A stretch of DNA of 64,000 nucleotides. Origin: Streptomyces aureus (lineage in GTDB: Bacteria; Actinomycetota; Actinomycetes; Streptomycetales; Streptomycetaceae). This document shows positions 39,524-47,721 of the stretch, piece after piece. The DNA lies in the NCBI RefSeq assembly GCF_000725495.1, contig NZ_KL647039.1, forward strand, positions 334,287-398,286. The letters run 5' to 3'. Numbering within the stretch: position 1 is the first letter of the stretch; the number at the start of each line of letters is the position of its first letter. The notes beneath the pieces are model-generated. The model ran no database searches, was not told the origin of the DNA, and saw only the letters and a list, made by a program, of their open reading frames with translations. Both the position numbers and the translations under genes were made by a program.

Positions 39524-40275
39524 GCTCCTCGCTCCTCTCAGTCGGCACTGACTGGTGGCGGTTCGACGAGCCCGCTCCCCGCCCCGTCCGTACCGCCAAC
39601 CCCGCCCGTCCCGGCGAAGATCGCGGACATGTGAAGCAGGTCACAAGCCCAACTGCCTCGCATCTTATGCCCGGCGGTCTGTGATCTGCGACACGGGGTA
39701 TTGCCTTAGCTTTGTGATCTCCACCACCTGACGAACGATCATGAAGTCGGATGAGCAGTGATCTTCACACGCGAAGCGTCAGGTCGATCACGAGACGTGA
39801 CATTTTCGCTCATCGCCGCAGGCCGAGAGGGTCGTCTCCATATCAAGAGACTTCCTCCGCATGCAAATTGGCGCTGGACGCACCCCCTTGATAGAGGAGC
39901 GCGTTCACACTTCGGAGGGACGGAGGGGACCGATGTGGACACGTGCACGCGTTCACGAGCTCGGCCGGCCGACGGGCGATCGGCGCTCCCGCGCGGGACG
40001 CGACGCCCCGGGTGACCGTTCCGTGACCTGCGCCACATCTACCTATGGGTCAGATAAGCCGGGCTTGGCCATCCGTTTCAACCGGTGGTAGGCGGGGGGC
40101 AATTCGGACGTAATACTGAAAGGCCATGATCACGGGCCTGATGGACAGTGTCCGCAATGCCCGTTACGGCGTCAATAAAGAGTGACGGGCGACGAATTCG
40201 GCGGCCGATTGAACAACTGTGGCGCACCACACGTTTCTTGAAGGTATGGAGGAGCCCCTGGTACCGCTAGTACCC
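39524..40275. other. 752-bp divergent intergenic region between nuoA and the NlpC/P60 gene
   Basis: Carries the nuoA promoter region with its Rex-type site. Frames across the middle (39740-40090) lack codon bias and homology signals, so no gene is called. The long leader of the P60 gene may be a regulatory 5' UTR, but no known riboswitch class is recognised. Confidence 0.5.
39629..39646 (-). promoter_or_regulatory. Rex (redox sensor) operator-like site upstream of nuoA
   Basis: On the minus strand the 18-mer reads TTGTGAC-CTGC-TTCACAT. The Rex consensus is TTGTGAA-N4-TTCACAA, so 12 of the 14 defined positions match. Rex represses respiratory genes and leaves DNA when NADH/NAD+ rises, so complex I would be induced by reducing conditions. 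Position, about 106 bp before nuoA, is suitable for promoter control. Confidence 0.8.
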
Positions 40276-41079
40276 ATGTCCCACACCGCACACATACGAA
40301 GCCACCGGAAGCCCCGTCGCAACGCTCCGTCGCTCGCGATGCGCGCCGGAGTTGCCGGTGGCGTCCTCAGCACCCTGGCAGTGGCCGCGGCGGCTGGTTC
40401 GGCGAGCGCCGCCGAGCCCGTCACGCAGACCATGGAGCTGCCGACCCTGACGGCCGACCTGGCCACCCAGGTCGCCCAGTCCGCGGACGCCACCCAGCAG
40501 ACCGCGGCCAACTACGAGCTGCAGGCGGAGCGCGACGCGGCCGCCGCCAAGGCCGCCAAGCAGGCCAAGGCCGACCTCGCGGACGCGAAGAAGAAGGCTG
40601 AGGCCAAGAAGAAGGCCGAGGCCGCCCGCAAGGCCGCGGCCGCCGACGCCGTCTCGCGCTCCTCGGCGCGGACCGTCCTGTCGGCGAGCGCCTCCACGTC
40701 CACGAACGTCGCGGCCCCGGCCAGCGGCAGCGTGGCGACCGTCATCGCCTTCCTCAAGGCCCAGGTCGGCGACGCGTACGTCATGGGCGGCACCGGACCC
40801 AACGCGTGGGACTGCTCCGGTCTGGTGCAGGCGGCGTTCAAGCAGGTCGGCGTCGACCTGCCGCGCGTCTCTCAGGACCAGTCGGTGTCCGGTACGCCGG
40901 TTTCCCTGTCCAATGTCCAGGTCGGCGACATTCTGTACTGGGGTTCGGCCGGTTCGGCCTACCACGTCGGCGTGTACATCGGTAACGGCCAGTACCTCGA
41001 CGCGGCGAACCCCTCCAAGGGCGTCGTGATCCAGGACCTCTCGGGCTACCCGGCCACGGGCGCGGTGCGCGTGCTCTGA
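40276..41079 (+). CDS. secreted NlpC/P60 (C40) peptidoglycan endopeptidase
   Basis: 267 residues from ATG 40276 (MSHTAHIRSHRKPRR); an upstream ATG at 40246 is an alternative. A signal peptide ends near GSASAAEPV. A coiled-coil linker very rich in Ala, Lys and Glu follows (residues about 70-125, repeated KKAEAKKKAEAARKA). Then the NlpC/P60 domain: catalytic Cys in NAWDCSGLVQAAF, His in AYHVGVYIG and the third residue in the LDAANPS region. It should cleave stem peptides in the cell wall. It is followed by a perfect 12-bp terminator hairpin. Confidence 0.93.
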   Translation: MSHTAHIRSHRKPRRNAPSLAMRAGVAGGVLSTLAVAAAAGSASAAEPVTQTMELPTLTADLATQVAQSADATQQTAANYELQAERDAAAAKAAKQAKADLADAKKKAEAKKKAEAARKAAAADAVSRSSARTVLSASASTSTNVAAPASGSVATVIAFLKAQVGDAYVMGGTGPNAWDCSGLVQAAFKQVGVDLPRVSQDQSVSGTPVSLSNVQVGDILYWGSAGSAYHVGVYIGNGQYLDAANPSKGVVIQDLSGYPATGAVRVL

Positions 41080-41094
41080 GCCGCCGGTGACTCC

Positions 41095-41130
41095 CGAAGG
41101 ACCGCTTCCTGTGCGGGGAGCGGTCCTTCG
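41095..41130. terminator. bidirectional hairpin terminator
   Basis: CGAAGGACCGCT (41095-41106) and AGCGGTCCTTCG (41119-41130) are perfect 12-bp complements with a 12-nt loop, just after the P60 gene. Confidence 0.8.
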
Positions 41131-41179
41131 GGCTGTTCCGGCGATGTTCCGGCTCCGGGCCGGACGCCGACGGCCAGGG

Positions 41180-41205
41180 GCCGCCCCGGTGACCACCGGG
41201 GCGGC
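41180..41205 (-). terminator. hairpin terminator of the geranylgeranyl-reductase gene
   Basis: GCCGCCCCGGTG and CACCGGGGCGGC are perfect 12-bp arms with a 2-nt loop, 11 bp beyond the minus-strand stop. Confidence 0.75.
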
Positions 41206-41216
41206 GGAGCCGGCGG

Positions 41217-42569
41217 TCAGGCCTTCGGGGCCACCTTCGAGAGGCCGTTGATGATGCGGTCCATCGCGTCGCCGCCCGTCGGGTCGGTGAGGTTCGCGAG
41301 CATCTTCAGGGTGAACTTCATCAGCATCGGGTGGGTCAGACCCCGCTGCGTGGCGATCTTCATGACCTTCGGGTTGCCGATGAGCTTCACGAAGGCGCGG
41401 CCGAGCGTGTAGTAGCCGCCGTAGGTGTCCTTCAGGACGCGCGGGTAGCGGTGGAGGGCCAGTTCCCGCTGCCCGGGAGTGGCGCGCGCGTGGGCCTGGA
41501 CGATGACGTCGGCCACGATCTGGCCGGACTCCATGGCGTAGGCGATGCCCTCGCCGTTGAAGGGGTTCACCAGACCGCCGGCGTCGCCCACCAGCAGCAG
41601 GCCCTTGGTGTAGTGCGGCTGGCGGTTGAAGGCCATCGGGAGGGCCGCGCCGCGGATCGGGCCGGTCATGTTCTCGGGGGTGTAGCCCCAGTCCTCCGGC
41701 ATCGAGGCGCACCAGGCCTTCAGGACCTCGCGCCAGTCGAGCTCCTTGAAGGAGTCGGAGGTGTTGAGGACGCCCAGGCCGACGTTCGAGGTGCCGTCGC
41801 CCATGCCGAAGATCCACCCGTAGCCGGGCAGCAGACGGTCCTCGGCGCCCCGGCGGTCCCACAGCTCCAGCCACGACTCCAGGTAGTCGTCGTCGTGGCG
41901 CGGCGAGGTGAAGTACGTACGCACGGCGACGCCCATCGGGCGGTCCTCGCGGCGGTGCAGGCCCATCGCGAGGGAGAGGCGGCTGGAGTTGCCGTCCGCA
42001 GCCACCACCAGCGGGGCGTGGAAGGTCACCTCCCGCTTCTCCTTGGAGTCGGCGTCGCCCAGCTTGGCGTGCACGCCGATGATCCGGCCGGTGCGCTCGT
42101 CCAGGATCGGGGCGCCGACGTTGCAGCGCTCGTACAGCCGGGCGCCCGCCTTCTGCGCCTGGCGCGCCAGCTGCTCGTCGAAGTCGTCCCGCTTGCGGAC
42201 GAGTCCGTAGTCGGGGAAGGAGGCGAGATCCGGCCAGTCGAGCTGGAGACGCACACCGCCGCCGATGATGCGCAGGCCCTTGTTGCGGAGCCAGCCGGCC
42301 TCCTCGGAGATGTCGATGCCCATCGACACGAGCTGCTTGGTGGCGCGGGGGGTCAGTCCGTCGCCGCAGACCTTCTCGCGCGGGAAGGCCGTCTTCTCCA
42401 GGAGCAGGACGTCGAGGCCCGCCTTCGCCAGGTAGTACGCGGTGGTCGAACCGGCTGGCCCGGCCCCGACGACGATGACGTCGGCGGTGTTTTCGGAGAG
42501 GGGCTGGGGCTCGGTCACGGCGGGGTCTCCCCAAGACTCGAAATCAACGTGCCGACGGGCACTGGACAT
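41217..42569 (-). CDS. geranylgeranyl reductase family FAD-dependent oxidoreductase
   Basis: 450 residues from ATG 42569; a GTG at 42518 (VTEPQPL) is a reasonable alternative start. The FAD-binding GxGxxG is VIVVGAGPAGSTTAYYLAKAG, followed by PREKVCGDGLTPRA, GVAVRTYF and GDAGGLVNPFNGEGIAYAM, all family landmarks. Mycobacterial MenJ in this family reduces one isoprene double bond of menaquinone. With menG, mqnC and a polyprenyl synthase nearby, saturation of the menaquinone side chain is the most likely role. Confidence 0.92.
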   Translation of the reverse strand: MSSARRHVDFESWGDPAVTEPQPLSENTADVIVVGAGPAGSTTAYYLAKAGLDVLLLEKTAFPREKVCGDGLTPRATKQLVSMGIDISEEAGWLRNKGLRIIGGGVRLQLDWPDLASFPDYGLVRKRDDFDEQLARQAQKAGARLYERCNVGAPILDERTGRIIGVHAKLGDADSKEKREVTFHAPLVVAADGNSSRLSLAMGLHRREDRPMGVAVRTYFTSPRHDDDYLESWLELWDRRGAEDRLLPGYGWIFGMGDGTSNVGLGVLNTSDSFKELDWREVLKAWCASMPEDWGYTPENMTGPIRGAALPMAFNRQPHYTKGLLLVGDAGGLVNPFNGEGIAYAMESGQIVADVIVQAHARATPGQRELALHRYPRVLKDTYGGYYTLGRAFVKLIGNPKVMKIATQRGLTHPMLMKFTLKMLANLTDPTGGDAMDRIINGLSKVAPKA

Positions 42570-42616
42570 GGGCAGTCTATGCAGCGGTACCGATCACCCG
42601 GCTGAAGGGCTGCCCC

Positions 42617-43123
42617 GTGAACCGAGCTCTCCCCGCAGTACGACTGCGCGTTCCCACCGACGAGGATGCTCTCGCCTGGCACCGGGTCTTCGACGACCCC
42701 GAGGTCATGGAGTTCCACGGAGGCCGCGCGGCCGAGCGGTCGGTCTACGAGGAACTCACCGCGCGCCAGCGGCGGCACGACGCGGAGTTCGGGTTCTGTC
42801 TGTGGACGCTGCTCGGTCCCGGGGACGAGGTGCTGGGCTTCACGGGCGCGCAGCCGTGGCCGCACGCCTGGGGTCCGGCCGGGAAGATCGAGATCGGCTG
42901 GCGGCTGGGGCGGGAGCACTGGGGCAAGGGGTACGTCACGGCGGCGGCGCGCACCACCCTGGAGCGGGTCCGCTCGGCGGGCGTCACCGACGTCGTCGCC
43001 ATGGTCAACGCGGGCAACGCCCGTTCCATCGCCGTGACGAAGCGGCTCGGCATGGAGCTGGCGGAGCGGTTCACCCTGCCCTCGTCGCAGCAGGAGGGAC
43101 ACCGCTACCGGCTGGCCCTGTGA
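42617..43123 (+). CDS. GNAT-family N-acetyltransferase
   Basis: 168 residues from GTG 42617. It has the RimJ/RimL-like GNAT layout: N-terminal RLRVPTDEDALAWHRVFDDPEVM, acetyl-CoA-binding LGREHWGKGYVTAAARTTLE and the C-terminal strand VAMVNAGNARSIAVTKRLGM. The substrate is unknown. It is transcribed divergently from the reductase and tandem with the PASTA gene. Confidence 0.9.
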   Translation: MNRALPAVRLRVPTDEDALAWHRVFDDPEVMEFHGGRAAERSVYEELTARQRRHDAEFGFCLWTLLGPGDEVLGFTGAQPWPHAWGPAGKIEIGWRLGREHWGKGYVTAAARTTLERVRSAGVTDVVAMVNAGNARSIAVTKRLGMELAERFTLPSSQQEGHRYRLAL

Positions 43124-43363
43124 CCGCCGCCGGCCGGTGACGGCGACGGGGTACCGCGCGGGTGCAGGCGGGTCCGGCGCCGGTGCGGGCCGGGGTCCGG
43201 CGCCAGTGCAGGCGGCTCCCCCGGTCCGGGTGCCGACCGCTCCCCGGTACGGGGGCCTGCGGCCTCCGGCATGGGTGCCTACCGTTTCCGGCACGGATGC
43301 CGACGGCTTCCGGAAGGGCACGGGCGAGGCTTACCCTGCCGGTACCGCTGGGGGGTGACGTCT

Positions 43364-43696
43364 GTGCGCATAACACCCAAGACACCCGAAGTGCGCGTGC
43401 CGAGGCTCGTCGGTCTGATGGCCGTGGACGCGCGTGAGACGGCTGAGGCTCGCGGGGTGCTGCTCGCCGCACCCGACCGGCCCGATTTCCATCGGACGGT
43501 CGTCGACTATGTCGTACGGCAATTTCCGCAGCCCGGGGTCGAGGTGCCGCGCGGAGCCGTCGTCACGGTGTGGTTCGACCTCGGTGAGGCGGAGGGCGGT
43601 GCCGGGGTGCGCGAACCGCGTCCGCCCCGTCCGCCGTCGGGCGGACTGCGCCGAGAACTCGACCTTCCCGGCGATCCGTTCGAGGTACTGAGGTAG
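43364..43696 (+). CDS. PASTA-domain protein
   Basis: 110 residues from GTG 43364, ribosome site GGGGGG about 8 bp upstream; GTG 43355 is also possible. One PASTA domain (VPRLVGLMAVDARETAEARGVLL... to VPRGAVVTVWFDLG, residues about 10-75) is followed by a Pro/Arg-rich tail. PASTA domains bind beta-lactams or peptidoglycan outside the cell, but no signal peptide or membrane segment is seen here, so it may be cytosolic. Confidence 0.8.
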   Translation: MRITPKTPEVRVPRLVGLMAVDARETAEARGVLLAAPDRPDFHRTVVDYVVRQFPQPGVEVPRGAVVTVWFDLGEAEGGAGVREPRPPRPPSGGLRRELDLPGDPFEVLR

Positions 43697-43741
43697 CCGG
43701 ACGCCCGCCGAGGCGGCCGGGGCGCGCGGTACCGGGAGGGG

Positions 43742-44437
43742 TCAGGCCTGCTTGTAGCCGCGGTGGAGGGCGACGATGCCGCCCGTCAGGTTGCGCCAGG
43801 CCACCTTCGACCAGCCGGCCTTGATGAGCCGCTCGGCGAGTTGCGGCTGGGTCGGCCAGGCGCGGATGGACTCGGCGAGGTAGACGTACGCGTCGGGGTT
43901 GGAGGAGGCGGCGCGGGCGACCGGGGGCAGCGCGCGCATCAGGTACTCGGTGTAGACGGTGCGGAACGGCGCCCAGGTGGGGTGCGAGAACTCGCAGATC
44001 ACGACACGTCCGCCCGGCTTGGTGACGCGGTAGAGCTCGCGCAGCGCGGTGTCGGTGTCCTGGACGTTGCGCAGCCCGAAGGAGATCGTGACGGCGTCGA
44101 ACGTGTCGTCCTTGAAGGGCAGCTTCGTCGCGTCGCCGGCGGTCAGCGGCAGCCAGGGGTGGTTCCGCTTGCCGACGCGCAGCATCCCGAGGGAGAAGTC
44201 GCAGGGGACGACGTAGGCGCCGGTGCGGGCGAAGGGCAGCGAGGAGGTCGCGGTACCGGCCGCGAGGTCCAGGATCTTCTGCGCGGGGCGCGCGTCGACC
44301 GCCTTCGCGACCTCCTTGCGCCACGCCCGGTCCTGGCCGAGCGACAGCAGGTCGTTCGTCAGGTCGTACCGTTCCGCCACGTCGTCGAACATCGAGGCGA
44401 CTTCGTGCGGCTGCTTGTCCAGGGATGCGCGGGTCAC
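43742..44437 (-). CDS. menG: demethylmenaquinone methyltransferase
   Basis: 231 residues from GTG 44437 ([17 protein letters not shown]); ATG 44446 is an alternative. It is a class I SAM-dependent methyltransferase of the UbiE/MenG family, with signature [13 protein letters not shown] (SAM loop) and the UbiE motifs [17 protein letters not shown] and [10 protein letters not shown]. It catalyses the last step of menaquinone synthesis. An upstream hairpin separates it from the metalloprotease gene. Confidence 0.95.
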   Translation of the reverse strand: MTRASLDKQPHEVASMFDDVAERYDLTNDLLSLGQDRAWRKEVAKAVDARPAQKILDLAAGTATSSLPFARTGAYVVPCDFSLGMLRVGKRNHPWLPLTAGDATKLPFKDDTFDAVTISFGLRNVQDTDTALRELYRVTKPGGRVVICEFSHPTWAPFRTVYTEYLMRALPPVARAASSNPDAYVYLAESIRAWPTQPQLAERLIKAGWSKVAWRNLTGGIVALHRGYKQA

Positions 44438-44512
44438 GGTCCCCATTGTGGCAGTAGGGCCCCCACGGCTCTCCGGCGCCCGGCCGGGAACCACCCACCG
44501 TTCCCGCGTACG

Positions 44513-44566
44513 GGGAACAGCGCCGCACCCGCCCCCGTGAACCGGGGAGGCTACGGCGCTGTTCCC
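44513..44566 (-). terminator. hairpin between the metalloprotease and menG genes
   Basis: GGGAACAGCGCCG (44513-44525) and CGGCGCTGTTCCC (44554-44566) are perfect 13-bp arms with a 28-nt loop. On the minus strand it follows the protease stop, so it likely ends that transcript. Confidence 0.7.
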
Positions 44567-44632
44567 GAGGCCGACGCGTTCCGCAGCGCGGCGGGTTCCG
44601 CGCCGCACACCGCGTACCGGTGTCGAGCAGTA

Positions 44633-46168
44633 CTACTGCGGGGGCTCGGGAATCTCGGCGAACACCGCGTTGAGGGTGTGGGCGGCGTTCATGGTGATCG
44701 TGTAGCTCGTCGTGGTGTCCGTCTGGCGCACCCCGTCGACGTCCCAGCCGACGAGCCGGAAGCCGGGACTCACATCGGCGGTGACGGTGACCTGCGTACC
44801 GGGGTCGTACGGGCCGTACTCGCTCGGCGTGAGGCTGCCCCCGGCGGGCGGGGAGGAGGTCATGGTGAGGGAGACCCGGTTGGTGACCTGGGAGGCCCGG
44901 TAGTTCGCCAGGAACTCGGCGGCCCTCGTCGCGTTGGCGGCGTTGTTGTTGTTCTCGTCGCCGAGAGCCTGGCCGTTCAGCAGGTTCACGGTGTTGGAGT
45001 ACTGGTTGACGACCGCGCACGGCTGGGTGCAGGCGCTGGAGTACGCCATGACCGTGTGGTGCCGCTGGTCGGCGGTGACCCAGCCGTAGTTGTCGGTGCC
45101 CACGGGAGTCGTACCGCCCTGGGACACCACCGTCTTGCGGTCGTGCATGAGACCGAAGTTGTGGCCGATCTCGTGCGCGAGGTTCTCCCATGCCGTGATC
45201 GAGAAGGCGCTGGTGACCGAGAACGCGTTGTTGCTGGTCCCCGGGCCCGCCGGGGTGGGCAGGTTGGCCTGCCCCGAACTGTCCTCCGCCGGGATGGAGG
45301 CGATGAGCGCCACCAGGTCGGCGCTGTACGCGAGCCGCTGGGCGGCGGCCGGGGCTCCGAGGGTCAGGTTCAGGGGGTTGCTGATCATGCTCAGCAGGGT
45401 TCCGGCGTTCTCACGGGCGACACCGGTCGCCGCGGTCTCGTAGGTGTTGACGACGTGCACGCTGGCCGGCACCTGGCTGGTCGCGAGGGCCCTGTTCAGC
45501 TGGTTCACGCCGTACCGGATCCGGCTCTGGACGGCGGCGGTGGAGCCGAGTTCGGTGACGGTGGCCGGGGTGTAGGCGACGACGATGTCGATGGCCGCGG
45601 GGTTGTCGGGGGTGGCGATCCGCCGCCCCGGCTCGTGCGGCCTGACCGACCGGGTCGGGGGCACGGTCACCGTGTCCACGCCCTGGCCGCTCGGGGGCAG
45701 TTTCAGCGCGTCGATCTCCTGCAGCAGGTACCTGCCCGGCCGCTTGGCCACCGGCTTGTACAGGTACTGGCGGAAGCCCTCCTCGATCTCGCCGGACAGG
45801 GTGACCGGCCCGGCCGTGCACGCGCCGATGACGGACACGGAGATCGTGTTCTCCGGATGCCTCGGGTCGTGGCCGGACCAGAACACCGTGCCGTCCAGGT
45901 CCTGGCGCTTGAAGTCCTCGATCGCCGTGAAGCCCTTCTGGTGCTCGAAGAGCGGGAAGGTGCGGCGCTCGGGCACGCCGTCCCTCTGTCTGCGGCACAG
46001 CGAATGGAAGTCCTTGGGATTCGCGCGCATCACCGCGCTGCGCTTCACCCAGGGCTCGGGGTTGTGGCCGGATCCGGGTCCGGCGGCCGCGGGTGTGTTC
46101 ACGGCCAGCGACAGGGCGGCGGCGAGTGCGGTCGCCGCGGTGGACGCGGCGAACAGGGAACGACGCAT
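44633..46168 (-). CDS. secreted metzincin metalloprotease with bacterial-repeat C-terminal domain
   Basis: 511 residues from ATG 46168. A signal peptide (LAAALSLAVNTPAAAGP) is followed by a propeptide-like region (residues about 30-180). The protease domain has the extended zinc motif HEIGHNFGLMHD near residue 331 and a Met-turn (VMAYSS), as in reprolysin/M12B-like or M72-type metzincins. A C-terminal bacterial repeat domain (LTMTSSPPAGGSLTP...ITMNAAHTLNAVF, residues about 430-505) likely binds surface or substrate. It is expected to be extracellular. It reads in tandem with the polysaccharide operon upstream but is separated from it by 152 bp. Confidence 0.9.
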   Translation of the reverse strand: MRRSLFAASTAATALAAALSLAVNTPAAAGPGSGHNPEPWVKRSAVMRANPKDFHSLCRRQRDGVPERRTFPLFEHQKGFTAIEDFKRQDLDGTVFWSGHDPRHPENTISVSVIGACTAGPVTLSGEIEEGFRQYLYKPVAKRPGRYLLQEIDALKLPPSGQGVDTVTVPPTRSVRPHEPGRRIATPDNPAAIDIVVAYTPATVTELGSTAAVQSRIRYGVNQLNRALATSQVPASVHVVNTYETAATGVARENAGTLLSMISNPLNLTLGAPAAAQRLAYSADLVALIASIPAEDSSGQANLPTPAGPGTSNNAFSVTSAFSITAWENLAHEIGHNFGLMHDRKTVVSQGGTTPVGTDNYGWVTADQRHHTVMAYSSACTQPCAVVNQYSNTVNLLNGQALGDENNNNAANATRAAEFLANYRASQVTNRVSLTMTSSPPAGGSLTPSEYGPYDPGTQVTVTADVSPGFRLVGWDVDGVRQTDTTTSYTITMNAAHTLNAVFAEIPEPPQ

Positions 46169-46320
46169 GGGGAACGTGAGCCTCTCTGTGGGGTCTCCCC
46201 CCATGCTCCGTAACCAAGATCGCGCCCCGCTCGTTGCACACGTCCGGCCAGGGCCAACCGGGGCGAGGTTCACTCTTCGGGCCGTCAGCCGCCCACCCGG
46301 GCACCTCCCGAAGGCGGCCC

Positions 46321-47721
46321 TCAGGGCAGCAGCCGGGGTCCCTTCCGGGCGGCCACGTCCTCGACCCAGCCGAACAGGAGGACCGCGGCCCCGATCAGCA
46401 CCCAGCCGACTCCGAACATGAACCACTGGCTCTCCAGCGGCAGCCACTTCTCGAAGGCCGGCACGTCCCAGAACCGGTCGATCAGCGGGACGGCCAGGAT
46501 CAGCGCGATCTCGTGCCAGAGGTAGATCGTCACCGCGCGCGCGTTGAAGATCGTCACCGTGCGGTCGAGCCGTCCGAAGCGAGCGAGCCAGGCGAAGTCG
46601 ACGTCGTGGCGGGCCTTGAAGTACATCAGCGCCGTCACGAAACCCGCCGACCAGAAGGCCTGGGCGAGGGGGTTCTCGTCGAGGTCGTAGGTGCCGAAGT
46701 CCGCCTGGTGCGCGAAGGCGTACCAGGCGCCGTACGCGAGGGCGGCGGCCGATCCGAGGACCACAGCGGCCGGCCTCAGGCGCTGGAGCACGCCCTCGCG
46801 GTGGGCGAAGCCGAGCAGCCAGCAGAAGAGGTAGGTGGCGAGGTCGGTGAGGGCGCTGCCGAAACGGTCGTACGACGGCTGCCATCCGTACTGGAAGACC
46901 ACGATCGGGGCCAGCGAGAGGAGCAGCACCGGGACCGGCGCCTTGCGGAACATCCTCAGCAGCAGCGGGGACAGCAGCACGAACCAGAGGTACGTCCGCA
47001 GGTACCAGAGGATCTCCCAGGCCTGGACGCCCCACCGGTCGCCCGGGGGATCGCCGACCGGGACGATCCAGAACACGATCTGCCATCCCGGCATCCAGCC
47101 GTGGACCAGCATCGCCAGCACGACGAAGAGGCCCCAGAACCAGAACGGCGGCAGCAGTCGCCGCAGCCGGCCGCGCACCACCGCGAGCGCGGGGCGCTCC
47201 AGGGACCTGGCCATCAGGGTGCCGGCGAGCGCGAACATCACGCCCATCGACGGGAAGACCAGCCCCGCCCAGGCCCAGCCGAAGGTGTGATAGGTGACGA
47301 CACGCACGAGGGCGACGGCGCGCAGCGCGTCGAAGTAGCGGTCACGGCCGCCCGCCTTGCCCGTCCCCGGGGAGGGGGAAGGGGCTGGGTCCGGCTCCGC
47401 CTGCGCCGGGGCGGGTTCCTCCGGCTCGGGGGCGTACGGTCCCGGCTCCTCGTTCGGTCCCAGCTCCTCGTACGGCACCGGCTCCTCGTACGTCACGGGC
47501 TGCCCGTACGGGGTCGGCTGCTGGTACGCAGTCGGCTGCTCGTACGTCACGGGCTGGCCGTAGGGGACGGGCCCTACGTACGGGAGTCCGTTCCCGGAGT
47601 CGTACCCGTACGCGGGAGCCTGCCCGTACCCGCCGCCGTACCCGTACCCGGCGTCGTGTCCGTACCCGGAGCCGTATCCGCCCTCGTACCCCTGGCCCTG
47701 CTGTTCGGCGCCCCAGGTCAT
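46321..47721 (-). CDS. acyltransferase-3 family membrane protein with Tyr/Gly-rich N-terminus
   Basis: 466 residues. The first ~85 residues are low complexity: repeated Tyr-Gly and YGQP/YEQP/YEEP units. From YFDALRAVALVRVVTYHTFGW on it is an acyltransferase-3 family protein (catalytic His in the first helix) with about ten membrane helices ending in FGVGWVLIGAAVLLFGW. Members O-acetylate sugars or antibiotics. The ATG directly abuts the stop of the glycosyltransferase fragment upstream, so it is cotranscribed with it. Confidence 0.88.
   Translation of the reverse strand: MTWGAEQQGQGYEGGYGSGYGHDAGYGYGGGYGQAPAYGYDSGNGLPYVGPVPYGQPVTYEQPTAYQQPTPYGQPVTYEEPVPYEELGPNEEPGPYAPEPEEPAPAQAEPDPAPSPSPGTGKAGGRDRYFDALRAVALVRVVTYHTFGWAWAGLVFPSMGVMFALAGTLMARSLERPALAVVRGRLRRLLPPFWFWGLFVVLAMLVHGWMPGWQIVFWIVPVGDPPGDRWGVQAWEILWYLRTYLWFVLLSPLLLRMFRKAPVPVLLLSLAPIVVFQYGWQPSYDRFGSALTDLATYLFCWLLGFAHREGVLQRLRPAAVVLGSAAALAYGAWYAFAHQADFGTYDLDENPLAQAFWSAGFVTALMYFKARHDVDFAWLARFGRLDRTVTIFNARAVTIYLWHEIALILAVPLIDRFWDVPAFEKWLPLESQWFMFGVGWVLIGAAVLLFGWVEDVAARKGPRLLP

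Noticed and set aside
39739..40091. Small open frames in the nuoA-P60 intergenic region
   Set aside because: Both strands are open by chance, codon bias is absent, and no ribosome site or homology signal is seen.
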